Origin: Pedobacter fastidiosus | GTDB taxonomy: Bacteria; Bacteroidota; Bacteroidia; Sphingobacteriales; Sphingobacteriaceae | Reading direction: 5' to 3' | DNA length: 64,000 nucleotides | Assembly (NCBI RefSeq): GCF_014306625.1 | Contig: NZ_JACRYL010000002.1 | Coordinates: forward strand, 104,516 to 168,515 | Part shown: piece by piece, positions 45,344 through 53,372 of the stretch | How positions within the stretch are numbered: the first letter of the stretch is position 1 | Layout of the letters: every line of letters starts with the position of its first letter | Program-made: the position numbers and the translations under genes | The notes under the pieces: generated by a model | Told to the model about the DNA's origin: nothing | The model's input: the letters and a program-made list of their open reading frames with translations, nothing else | The model's database searches: none

Positions 45344-45688
45344 TTATTTAAAACTATCTAATATTCTTTGCCTATCCTCGTTTTCCTTATCGTTTTTATG
45401 ATAAAGCTCAATGAATACGATCTTTTTATCATTAGGAAAATATGCATAAATTAATCTCAAGCCCGAGTTTACTCCTCTTCCTTTTAAGCTATCACAAGTA
45501 ATCTTTTTAACTTTAATTACACAAGTCAGTATTCCTAGATTGTCAATTCTAAAACTAAAAGGATTTCGGTCATCAGGTTTAATCCTCAAAATAATTTTTA
45601 CATCTTCAAGATCGGAATTAAGACTTCGATATTTTTTTAAAAGCTTTTTTAAATCTCTTTCAAATTCGCTAAGTGCTTCAAACAGCAT
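45344..45688 (-). CDS. RelE-like toxin paired with a Panacea-domain antitoxin
   Basis: 114 aa. The helical start ALSEFERDLKKLLKKYRSLNSDLEDVKIIL, then beta-rich GRGVNSGLRLIYAYFPNDKKIVFIELYHKNDKENEDRQRILDSF, fits the RelE/ParE/HigB-type fold, with the basic and tyrosine residues (RLIYAY, ELYHK) expected in an RNase-type toxin. It is encoded immediately downstream (2-nt gap) of an XRE-Panacea antitoxin, so the pair is translationally linked with the antitoxin first. RelE-type toxins cut ribosome-bound mRNA (family knowledge); activity here is inferred. Confidence 0.75.
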   Translation of the reverse strand: MLFEALSEFERDLKKLLKKYRSLNSDLEDVKIILRIKPDDRNPFSFRIDNLGILTCVIKVKKITCDSLKGRGVNSGLRLIYAYFPNDKKIVFIELYHKNDKENEDRQRILDSFK

Positions 45689-45690
45689 AA

Positions 45691-46491
45691 CTAATCGTTT
45701 TCATCCTCATCGTAAACCCGAACAGAATAAGGAAGCTCTCGATAAAAAGCCAAATTGTAACTAATATTTTTACCTTCTTCTGTAACTTCCCAAGGCAAAT
45801 CTTTATGAGAATAATCACTTATTGCTGTTGCAGACCAATCACTCATTTGCTGGATAACCTTATCAATGACATCCTTTTCACTTGCTTTTAATTCGATCAG
45901 ATTAGCCTTTTCTAATGGTAAATATCGTTTTTGAGGAAAGCCTTTATATTCGGTTTTTATTCTTTGAATTTGATTTTCGCCAATCATTTGATTCAAAATT
46001 GAATCTAGCTTTTGCGGAACAGGACCATAGGGAAGTTTTTTATACGCCGCTCCTGTTAAATGTTCCTCATATAACTCGTAATAATTAAAATCAGAAAAAT
46101 AAAGCAATTTGTATAAGACTGTTTCGCCAACATTTGGCTTGCCGGCACAACGCTCCAAAATGTAAAGTAAAATGTTTTTAAACTTATTTACATTTAGCGT
46201 TGGAACAGAGATACGCTCTGTAATTTGATCGGGATTTAAATTTGAGGGAACTTCTAAATTTTGAGTAGCATCAAAATCTTTAGACATAAAATCATCTAAA
46301 GAAAATCCAAATAAAGCTGATAATTTTTGAAGTTCAGTTAAACTCAAACTCCTATTCCCTAATTCTAATTGTGTTAAAGATGGCCGTGAAATGCCGATAT
46401 TTTTAGCTAATTCGTCTTGAGAAAGCCCTCTTTTTGAGCGCAAGCCGATAATACGTTCTCCTATTTGTTTTTTTGAAATTTCAAAATCCAT
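45691..46491 (-). CDS. Antitoxin with XRE helix-turn-helix and Panacea (SocA-like) domain
   Basis: 266 aa from the ATG at 46491 (an in-frame TTG at 46497 is less likely). Residues about 8-65 are an XRE HTH (IGERIIGLRSKRGLSQDELAKNIGISRPSLTQLELGNRSLSLTELQKLSALFGFSL). Residues about 105-235 match the Panacea/SocA-like (DUF4065) domain: ILERCAGKPNVGETVLYKLLYFSDFNYYELYEEHLTGAAYKKLPYGPVPQKLDSIL, and DWSATAISDYSHKDLPWEVTEEG. Panacea is a promiscuous toxin-neutralising domain (published PanAT systems). The HTH makes autoregulation likely. A -7 box lies right before the start codon. Confidence 0.88.
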   Translation of the reverse strand: MDFEISKKQIGERIIGLRSKRGLSQDELAKNIGISRPSLTQLELGNRSLSLTELQKLSALFGFSLDDFMSKDFDATQNLEVPSNLNPDQITERISVPTLNVNKFKNILLYILERCAGKPNVGETVLYKLLYFSDFNYYELYEEHLTGAAYKKLPYGPVPQKLDSILNQMIGENQIQRIKTEYKGFPQKRYLPLEKANLIELKASEKDVIDKVIQQMSDWSATAISDYSHKDLPWEVTEEGKNISYNLAFYRELPYSVRVYDEDEND

Positions 46492-46494
46492 AAA

Positions 46495-46525
46495 CAAAAA
46501 TACAAATAGTTTTAATATAAAACAA
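46495..46525 (-). promoter_or_regulatory. Promoter of the XRE-Panacea toxin-antitoxin operon
   Basis: On the minus strand TATTTTTG (46502-46495) fits TAnnTTTG, and TTG (46525-46523) lies 20 nt further upstream. Only 3 nt separate the -7 box from the ATG at 46491, implying a leaderless mRNA. Confidence 0.5.
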
Positions 46526-46552
46526 CACTATGTTCGATAATAAAACATTTAT

Positions 46553-47323
46553 TTATCCCCTACCAGCCATATCCATTAGCTTATGAGCTAAATCTTTGCC
46601 CAAATATCCATCGATAATTCTATGTACGATATAAAGAATTGGTGTCATTAAAATGGCAACAATAAATTTATAAGTGTAGCCTACCAAACCTATTGCGAAT
46701 ACCTGTTGCCAACTGTAATGATATTGCGGGTTTATGTAGAATGCGATAAAAATTACTACAAAACTATCCACAAACTGAGAAACCAATGTGGAGCCAGTTG
46801 CACGAAGCCATAAAGCTCGCTCTCCAGTAATTTTCTTGATTCTATGAAAAATAACTACATCAACCATTTGGCCAATAATAAAGGCGGTAATTGAACCTAC
46901 AATAATCCACATTCCTTGACCAAAAATGCCTGCGAAGGCATTATTCATATTTAAATCTTCGCCATTTATGTTTTGATGAACCCAGAAATCTGCTGCACTT
47001 AAATGCATAGATCCCCAAACGACAAGAAAGGCAAATGCGATAAGAATGGATGTTAAAATGGATAAGAACCTAACTTGCTTAACGCCAAAATATTCGTTAA
47101 TTATATCTGTCATGATGAAGATGATTGGCCAAGTCAACACGCCTGCAGACATTACAAATGAAAGATGCGGAACGCCAAATAAATTAATATCGAGCTTATT
47201 AAACCCGAGCGTTTCCTCTACACTAAATAATTTAACTCCAATAAACTCTGATAATATTGCATTTGCCACAAAAAAACTACCCAAAATGAGTAATAAACGG
47301 CTTTCTTTCGTTTTAAAAGTCAT
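46553..47323 (-). CDS. Queuosine precursor transporter (YhhQ family)
   Basis: 256-aa inner membrane protein with about six transmembrane helices. The pattern LGSFFVANAILSEFIGVKLFSV, FIMTDIINEYFGVKQVRFLS, FIIGQMVDVVIFHRIKKITGERALWLRATGSTLVSQFVDSFVVIFIAFY is that of the YhhQ/VUT_1 family, which imports preQ0/preQ1 for queuosine synthesis in characterised bacteria. queE elsewhere in the window suggests this organism both makes and salvages precursors. Transcribed away from the MFS gene at 47497. Confidence 0.9.
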   Translation of the reverse strand: MTFKTKESRLLLILGSFFVANAILSEFIGVKLFSVEETLGFNKLDINLFGVPHLSFVMSAGVLTWPIIFIMTDIINEYFGVKQVRFLSILTSILIAFAFLVVWGSMHLSAADFWVHQNINGEDLNMNNAFAGIFGQGMWIIVGSITAFIIGQMVDVVIFHRIKKITGERALWLRATGSTLVSQFVDSFVVIFIAFYINPQYHYSWQQVFAIGLVGYTYKFIVAILMTPILYIVHRIIDGYLGKDLAHKLMDMAGRG

Positions 47324-47496
47324 AGACCATAAATCTAAAAATAAAATACTTCAGATTTACAGACGAAAACATGAATTTTTATAATTTTCAAATTATTTAC
47401 AATGATGTTACTCCTTTTTACAATCATTCGACCTTAAAAATAGTTTAAGAACTTAAATCTCCCAATCTTTGCGACTTCAAAAAATCGGAAATCCTT

Positions 47497-48723
47497 ATGG
47501 CTAAGAAACAGCACTTCTATCTCATTTTAATTTTGGGCTCCTTAGCCGCGTTAGGTCCATTTTCGATTGATATGTATTTGCCGGGCTTTATTGATATTGC
47601 CAAAGATTTACACACAACAGAATCTGCCGTATCTCTTTCATTATCAAGCTTTTTTATTGGAATCTCTGTTGGGCAACTTTTATATGGACCACTGCTAGAT
47701 AAATACGGCAGAAAGAAACCTCTTTATTTTGGTTTAGCGCTTTACATTGTTGCATCGATTGGCTGTTTGGCGGTTACAGATGTTAATCAATTAATTTTTC
47801 TCCGCTTTGTACAAGCAATAGGAAGCTGTGCCACAGCAGTAGCATCTGTTGCAATGGTTAGAGATTTATTTACGGTAGAAGAAAGTCCGAAAGTTTTCGC
47901 ATCTCTAATGCTTGTAATTGCAGTTTCGCCAATGCTTGCACCAACAGCTGGAGGTTATCTAATCTCTGCTTTGGGCTGGAAATACGTTTTCGTGTTTTTA
48001 GGTTTTATGGCTGTTTTGATGTTATTAGCCACCATTTTTAAATTGCCCGAAAGCTACAAACCAGATCCCAGTTACTCTTTAAAACCAAAACCTATTTTAA
48101 CTAATTTTCTCCTCGTTTTAAAAGAACCTCAATTTTATACTTATGCTTTAATTGGCTCGATAACCTTTTCTGGTTTATTTGCTTATGTATCTTCATCTCC
48201 AACTGTTTTTATGAAAATTTATGAAGTAAGTAAAACAGGCTATGGATGGATTTTCGCTTTATTGTCTGTTGCTTTTATTGGCTCTAGTCAAGTAAATAGC
48301 CTAATATTGAGATGGTTTAGCAGCAAGAAAATTGTAACCTGGGCTTTAGTTGCTCAATGCATTTTCAGCTTAATATTTTTGCTCTTCGCTTTAAACGATT
48401 GGTTAAACCTATACTCAACGATTGGTTTTATAGCGCTATTTCTTTGCTGTTTAGGCTTAATAAATCCAAATGCAGCTGCGCTATCTTTAGCGCCATTTAG
48501 CAAGAACGCTGGGAGCGCATCTGCATTAATGGGCGCTTTGCAAATGGGATTAGGTGCTTTAGCATCGGTAATGGTAAGTTTATTTAGCGAACATTCTGTT
48601 GTGCCGATGCCATTAGTTATGACAATTGCAGCATTTATAGCCTTATTTTGTTTGCTAATTGGAGGAAGATTTATCAAAACCGAAATAGAAGCTTCTGCCG
48701 ATTCTGCGGTTATTGCACATTAA
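47497..48723 (+). CDS. Bcr/CflA-type multidrug MFS exporter
   Basis: 408 aa, 12 predicted transmembrane helices. GPFSIDMYLPGFIDIAKDLHTTESAVSLSLSSFFIGISVGQLLYGPLLDKYGRKKPLYFGL is the diagnostic start of the Bcr/CflA group (bicyclomycin, chloramphenicol and related exports), and RFVQAIGSCATAVASVAMVRDLF is the motif C region. Exact substrate is unknown. A box one mismatch from TAnnTTTG (AATCTTTG) lies about 25 nt upstream. A large perfect palindrome follows the stop. Confidence 0.9.
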   Translation: MAKKQHFYLILILGSLAALGPFSIDMYLPGFIDIAKDLHTTESAVSLSLSSFFIGISVGQLLYGPLLDKYGRKKPLYFGLALYIVASIGCLAVTDVNQLIFLRFVQAIGSCATAVASVAMVRDLFTVEESPKVFASLMLVIAVSPMLAPTAGGYLISALGWKYVFVFLGFMAVLMLLATIFKLPESYKPDPSYSLKPKPILTNFLLVLKEPQFYTYALIGSITFSGLFAYVSSSPTVFMKIYEVSKTGYGWIFALLSVAFIGSSQVNSLILRWFSSKKIVTWALVAQCIFSLIFLLFALNDWLNLYSTIGFIALFLCCLGLINPNAAALSLAPFSKNAGSASALMGALQMGLGALASVMVSLFSEHSVVPMPLVMTIAAFIALFCLLIGGRFIKTEIEASADSAVIAH

Positions 48724-48730
48724 TTTAGTT

Positions 48731-48799
48731 TTACCACAAAGGCACGAACTACACAAAGAAGATTACTCCAACTTTGTGTAGTTCGTGCCTTTGTGGTAA
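48731..48799. repeat. 28-bp perfect inverted repeat, likely bidirectional terminator
   Basis: Arms 48731-48758 and 48772-48799 are exact reverse complements (TTACCACAAAGGCACGAACT... and its mirror) around a 13-nt loop, followed by TCTTTTTTT. The ACCACAAAGGCACGAA phrase is a widespread short intergenic repeat in Bacteroidetes and other bacteria (background knowledge). Confidence 0.9.
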
Positions 48800-48832
48800 T
48801 CTTTTTTTATAGATGCCGCCTCAACAAATTCT

Positions 48833-49522
48833 TTAAGGAACAAATATCTTATAAATTAGGTAGCAAGCTACTGTTCCCACTGCTGCAATTATAAATCCAC
48901 TTAATCTCTTTTTCTTGATGAAACAGATTAAAATGATCCCTGAGATAGACACCAAAGTCATTAATACAGCAGAGATATCAATAATCCAAGACCAAGCCTT
49001 ACCGGAGTCCCGTCCTTTATGCAAATCATTTATAACTGCAAAAACACCTAATCTGGTTACTGTCAATTCATACTTTCCTGTCTCACGATCAACAAAAGAA
49101 TCTGCGATATAACCCGGACCGTTAAAAGTCATGCTACATTCGCGATCGTCTATTCTAAAATCGCTCAACGCTCCCTTAACCTGATGTTTGTTTCTAAAGT
49201 ATTCTACCAATTGCAACTTGTTAATTTTAGTTGTATCTGGTTGGTTTACCCATTTAATATTCACATTTCCAGAGTCTTTAGTTACTACTTCTTTACCAGA
49301 TGTAAACCAATCTGCATGATTTAAAGTTAAACCAGACACAGCGAAAAACAATAATATGGTAAAGCTTACCATTGATAAATAAATGTGCAACCAACGGGAT
49401 AAACCAGCTAAACGCTTTTTACCCTTGCCTTTTCCACTTTCCTTTTTTACTGCCTTTTTCCCTAAACCAGAAGGCGCAGCAATTACATTACTTTTTTGGG
49501 GTTGCAATTTTTCTGTAGTCAA
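48833..49522 (-). CDS. PepSY-associated membrane protein
   Basis: 229 aa. A basic N-terminal region precedes the PepSY-TM signature LAGLSRWLHIYLSMVSFTILLFFAVSGLTLNHADWF. A periplasmic PepSY-like domain follows (about residues 75-180: QLVEYFRNKHQVKGALSDFRIDDRECSMTFNGPGYIADSFVDRETGKYELTV), then VFAVINDLHKGRDSGKAWSWIIDISAVLMTLVSISGIIL and a last helix. Membrane PepSY proteins often pass electrons in iron reduction and extracytoplasmic flavin systems. The start is a TTG (49522 or 49507), as no ATG is available. It overlaps the end of the ApbE gene by 20-35 nt. Confidence 0.85.
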   Translation of the reverse strand: MTTEKLQPQKSNVIAAPSGLGKKAVKKESGKGKGKKRLAGLSRWLHIYLSMVSFTILLFFAVSGLTLNHADWFTSGKEVVTKDSGNVNIKWVNQPDTTKINKLQLVEYFRNKHQVKGALSDFRIDDRECSMTFNGPGYIADSFVDRETGKYELTVTRLGVFAVINDLHKGRDSGKAWSWIIDISAVLMTLVSISGIILICFIKKKRLSGFIIAAVGTVACYLIYKIFVP

Positions 49523-51011
49523 GAGATGCTGAAGCTAATTCTGTATTAGGAGTTAATTCTACTTTTTTTGCCGAACCGGTAAATTTCATTGTTTGAGAAA
49601 GAATTTGATAAGTTCCATGTTCTCTGGCAACCTCAATGTAAACGGTGTACGTACCAGCTTTAACTAAGTTTCCGCTGTCGTCTTTACCATCCCAAGCTAG
49701 GCTATATTTTCCAGGACCGCGAGTTGCAGAACTTGTAGAGCTTAATTTACCTTCAGCACCTTTTTTAAATTCATCACCGTTTGTACGTGTCCAAGATTTT
49801 AAATCTGGTAACCAACGCGGTTTGTTATACCAAAGAGCAAGGTTACGAACGGGTGATTTTGCAGCATCTTCTACCCAAATAGCAACAAATGGGCGACGAA
49901 CTCTCATTCCTTCAATTTGTGCAATTTCTAAATTTACTACCAATTCGTATTTAGGATTCCAAAGTTTATCTGCTTTGGTATTGGTGGTTGATAGAGCAAC
50001 TGGCTTTTCTACTTTTATTTCATATTTAGACCAACCTTTACTTTTAATTTCATCACCATTTTTGGCAACCAACATATATTCTACATCATTTCTTGTAGAA
50101 GCCAATTGTTGAATTTCTTTAACAGATAATATATTAAATGAAGTTGCTAATGCACCAGCTTCGCTAGCGTTTGGTGCAATTACAGTTGCACTAATAATTT
50201 CAGAAACTGGATTTCCGTTACGTGGATCAACAATATGAGAATACCATTTTCCATTTACGCTAAAACCTCTGCGGTAATTTCCGCTTGTAGCAACAGCCAT
50301 ATTTGAAACTTTAACCGTAGTTAAGGCTATATCATTTTCGGCATCTGCCATAGGGTTTGCAATTTCTATACTTTCTGATTGCGATCCTTTTACAACCATA
50401 TCACCACCAATATTTACGACAACGTTTTCTATTCCTGTTGTGTGGATTGCCTTATCTGCAGCTTTATTAATGATGTAACTTTTAGCGAAAGAATTCAAAG
50501 CTAAGGGAGCATCATCCAAACGTGTAACAGTTTGGGATTTTTCATCCAAAACATAATGCTTTTGCTTTACCGTATTTACCGCAGTTTGTAATTCAGATCC
50601 AGATGGCAAACGATTTTCTATTGATGCCTTCTTCCAAACTTTAGAAATCACTTCTGCTGATGCATCTAAAGCGCCATTAGTTAAAGTTTTATAATTTTCA
50701 AAAGCTTGTAAAACTTCAAATAAATCAGAAGAAATTTTTGTAGTTTGATTACCATTTTTCATCCACTTACTAAACTCGCTATCTGTTTTATAAGCACTTA
50801 AAACGTTATCTAATCGATCAATTTCCATTAAAGCATTATTTTCGGCTTGATCAGCATCAGCTTGATTTGAAGCTTTAAATTTTAACTCTAAAGATGTTCC
50901 CAATACATTTTCGTAGTTGGATACAAAAGTTCGTGATGCTTTCTTGGGCGTTACAAAGGCAGTTGCCGTAACAACAAGTAAGCCAATGGTAAGTATGTGC
51001 TTAAATTTCAT
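49488..51011 (-). CDS. ApbE FAD:protein FMN transferase fused to DUF2271
   Basis: 507 aa with signal peptide MKFKHILTIGLLVVTATAFV. Residues about 35-330 are ApbE-like, with a flavin-binding core: MEIDRLDNVLSAYKTDSEFSKW, YKTLTNGALDASAEVISKVWKK, LNSFAKSYIINKAADKAIHTTGIENVVVNIGGDMVVKG, ATSGNYRRGF, WYSHIVDPRNGNPV and SATVIAPNASEAGALATSFNIL. Residues about 345-490 are DUF2271 (RRPFVAIWVEDAAKSPVRNLALWYNKPRWLPDLKSW, ATRGPGKYSLAWDGKDDSGNLVKAGTYTVYIEVAREHGTYQI). ApbE attaches FMN covalently to proteins in the periplasm. The downstream PepSY membrane gene suggests a flavin or iron electron-transfer pathway. Confidence 0.9.
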   Translation of the reverse strand: MKFKHILTIGLLVVTATAFVTPKKASRTFVSNYENVLGTSLELKFKASNQADADQAENNALMEIDRLDNVLSAYKTDSEFSKWMKNGNQTTKISSDLFEVLQAFENYKTLTNGALDASAEVISKVWKKASIENRLPSGSELQTAVNTVKQKHYVLDEKSQTVTRLDDAPLALNSFAKSYIINKAADKAIHTTGIENVVVNIGGDMVVKGSQSESIEIANPMADAENDIALTTVKVSNMAVATSGNYRRGFSVNGKWYSHIVDPRNGNPVSEIISATVIAPNASEAGALATSFNILSVKEIQQLASTRNDVEYMLVAKNGDEIKSKGWSKYEIKVEKPVALSTTNTKADKLWNPKYELVVNLEIAQIEGMRVRRPFVAIWVEDAAKSPVRNLALWYNKPRWLPDLKSWTRTNGDEFKKGAEGKLSSTSSATRGPGKYSLAWDGKDDSGNLVKAGTYTVYIEVAREHGTYQILSQTMKFTGSAKKVELTPNTELASASLDYRKIATPKK

Positions 51012-51350
51012 AAAATGAGAAAAGTTTATATTATTTTGCAAATAAAAGGCTTTATTTGGATTAATTATAGATAACGATTAAATATATTTGAAATGATACA
51101 AAAATAACCTGTTCTGCATTTTGATTCTTTAACAATGGCTAATTTTTTTGCCACTTAAACCCGACCGATTGAAAAACCCGCAAGCTCGATTTTTCTTCGA
51201 GCGAGGATTTGTAAAAAGGGCGGGAATGTAATTAACCTATTATTTACTGCTATTGCTTTCCAAAAAATAAATTAAGTATTTAAACTTAGAATCAAGCATT
51301 AAGGGATATGCTTTAATCTTTCAAGCTTTTTTTCCTATTTTCGCTTATAG
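51012..51350. other. 339-nt non-coding stretch before the aminotransferase gene
   Basis: No gene seen. It holds AT-rich sequence on the ApbE side and a GC-richer patch (about 51166-51226) with the hairpin GCTCGA/TCGAGC at 51184-51202 nested between CCCG and CGGG, which may be a relic repeat. At the right end TATTTTCG (51336-51343), one mismatch from TAnnTTTG, lies 7 nt before the ATG at 51351 and may be the aminotransferase promoter. An oppositely directed promoter for the ApbE gene should also lie here but was not identified. Confidence 0.5.
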
Positions 51351-52496
51351 ATGTTGAATATACAATCGAAACTTCCCGGCGTTAGCACAACCATTTTCTC
51401 GGTAATGTCTAAACTCGCCACAGAATACAATGCAATTAACCTTTCGCAAGGTTTTCCCGATTATGCATGCGATCCGAAACTAATTGAGTTGGTTAATAAG
51501 GCAATGAAAGATGGCTTTAACCAGTACGCACCAATGCCTGGTTCTAATTTATTAAAAGAGAATATAGCCGAAAAAGTAGAAAAACTTTATCAGGTAAAAT
51601 ATAATCCAGATACTGAAATAACAGTTACCGCTGGCGGTACACAGGCTATTTTTACGGCTTTGGCCACAATTATTAATCATGGAGATGAAGTAATTATTTT
51701 TGAACCTGCTTATGATAGTTATGCCCCAACAATTAAACTGTTGGGTGGTATTGTGAAAACTTACGAACTGGCTCCACCCGATTACGGCATTGATTGGGAG
51801 ATGGTTAAAAAGTTATTTACAGCCAATACAAGGATGATTATTTTAAACTCTCCTCAAAATCCTACCGGAAGTATTTTATCTACTGATGATATGCAGGCTT
51901 TGATTAAGCTGATAAATGGAACGGATATTTTGATTTTAAGCGATGAAGTTTATGAGCATTTAATTTACGATGGACAGAAGCATGAAAGCGTTATGCTTTA
52001 CCCAGAATTACGCGAGCGAAGTTTTATTGTAGCTTCTTTTGGGAAGCTTCTGCATGCCACCGGCTGGAAGTTGGGTTATTGCTTGGCACCAGAAAAATTA
52101 ACTGCTGAATTTAGGAAAGTACACCAATTTAATGTTTTTAGCGTTAATAGTGCAATGCAACAAGCAATAGCGACGTACATTAAAGAGCCAGACAATTATA
52201 CAGGAATAGGCAATTTCTTTCAACAGAAACGAGACTACTTTAGAACACTTTTAGCGGATAGCCGGTTTAAATTATTACCTTGTAACGGCTCGTATTTTCA
52301 GTGCGCTAGTTATAGTAAAATCAGTGATGAAAGCGATAAAAATTTCAGTATTAGGTTATTAAAAGAATTTGGAGTAGCCACCATCCCAGTTTCGGCATTC
52401 TACCAAAAAGGTACCGATCACAAAATCATCAGGTTCTGTTTTGCTAAAGAAAATTCGACACTTGCTTTGGCTGCAGAAAAATTAAGAAATGTTTAA
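51351..52496 (+). CDS. Methionine aminotransferase (YbdL-type, class I)
   Basis: 381-aa PLP-dependent transaminase. Its opening SKLPGVSTTIFSVMSKLATEYNAINLSQGFPDY and KDGFNQYAPMPGSNLLKENIAEKV fit the methionine/glutamine transaminase group that includes YbdL, as do TVTAGGTQAIFTAL, LNSPQNPTGSIL, LSDEVYEHLIYDG and SFGKLLHATGWKLGYCLAP with the PLP lysine. Paired with an omega-amidase gene 18 nt downstream, it probably salvages the 2-oxo acid of methionine with glutamine as amino donor and the amidase clearing 2-oxoglutaramate (known pairing). Confidence 0.93.
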   Translation: MLNIQSKLPGVSTTIFSVMSKLATEYNAINLSQGFPDYACDPKLIELVNKAMKDGFNQYAPMPGSNLLKENIAEKVEKLYQVKYNPDTEITVTAGGTQAIFTALATIINHGDEVIIFEPAYDSYAPTIKLLGGIVKTYELAPPDYGIDWEMVKKLFTANTRMIILNSPQNPTGSILSTDDMQALIKLINGTDILILSDEVYEHLIYDGQKHESVMLYPELRERSFIVASFGKLLHATGWKLGYCLAPEKLTAEFRKVHQFNVFSVNSAMQQAIATYIKEPDNYTGIGNFFQQKRDYFRTLLADSRFKLLPCNGSYFQCASYSKISDESDKNFSIRLLKEFGVATIPVSAFYQKGTDHKIIRFCFAKENSTLALAAEKLRNV

Positions 52497-52514
52497 CATC
52501 CCAAACAAAAACAT

Positions 52515-53318
52515 ATGGAAGCACCTGTTTATACTCAAATAGAAAACCTGAAAGTTACCGTTTTTCAGGCTTATCTTTTTTGGGAAAACATTGAAAAGAA
52601 CCTTTTAAATTTAGCCCTGCGCCTTTCTATGGGTGTTAGAGAGAAAACGGATTTAATTGTATTACCAGAAATGTTTAACAGTGGTTTTAGTATGAACGCT
52701 GAAGCTTTGGCCGAAGAAATGGGTGGAAAAACCATGCAGTGGATGCAAAAAATGGCCTACCAATATAATTGCATCGTTACCGGAAGTTTAGTTATAAAGG
52801 AAAACAATCAATATTTTAACCGTTTAATTTGGATGGAGCCCAATGGTGAACATCAACATTATGACAAGCACCATTTATTTGGTTTAGGTGATGAAGATAA
52901 AAACTTTACTGCTGGTCATGATAAGTTGATTGTACAGCTTAAAGGCTGGAAAATACGTTTGGCCATTTGTTATGATTTGCGTTTTCCAGTTTGGCTAAGA
53001 AACCAAAATGAAGAGTACGATATTTTATTACTTATTGCCAGTTGGCCAGATAAACGTTCGCTTCATTGGAAAGCACTTATTACGGCTAGAGCCATTGAAA
53101 ATCAAAGCTATGTAATTGGCGTTAATCGCGTTGGTCATGATGGCAATCAGGTTTATCATAGCGGTCATTCTATGTGTATAGATCCTTACGGAAGTACAGT
53201 TTATTATAAACCAGAAGATGAAGATTTGTACACTTTTAGTATAAACTACGAAGAACTGGTAAAAATAAGAAGGCAATTCCCTTTCCTTCGAGATGCTGAC
53301 CAGTTTACGATTAGTTAG
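52515..53318 (+). CDS. Omega-amidase, nitrilase superfamily (YafV/NIT2 type)
   Basis: 267 aa. The nitrilase triad is visible: Glu52 (LPEMF), Lys118 (YDKHHLF) and Cys152 (ICYDLRFP). Further family features are HLFGLGDEDKNFTAGHD and ARAIENQSYVIGVNRVGHDGNQVYHSGHSMCIDPYG. YafV-like enzymes hydrolyse 2-oxoglutaramate and 2-oxosuccinamate. Its position right behind the methionine transaminase supports that role. Soluble, cytoplasmic. Confidence 0.93.
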   Translation: MEAPVYTQIENLKVTVFQAYLFWENIEKNLLNLALRLSMGVREKTDLIVLPEMFNSGFSMNAEALAEEMGGKTMQWMQKMAYQYNCIVTGSLVIKENNQYFNRLIWMEPNGEHQHYDKHHLFGLGDEDKNFTAGHDKLIVQLKGWKIRLAICYDLRFPVWLRNQNEEYDILLLIASWPDKRSLHWKALITARAIENQSYVIGVNRVGHDGNQVYHSGHSMCIDPYGSTVYYKPEDEDLYTFSINYEELVKIRRQFPFLRDADQFTIS

Positions 53319-53372
53319 CAATTTAAAATATTCAGTTTACCAAAATAATCGATTAAAGCAATTCGTCTAAAA

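Noticed and set aside
47046..47384. Plus-strand open frame over the start of the queuosine-precursor transporter
   Set aside because: It is antisense to conserved membrane segments and has no signal of its own.
49645..50112. 155-codon plus-strand frame antisense to the DUF2271/ApbE gene
   Set aside because: The opposite strand encodes a clear ApbE-DUF2271 fusion; this frame is a shadow.
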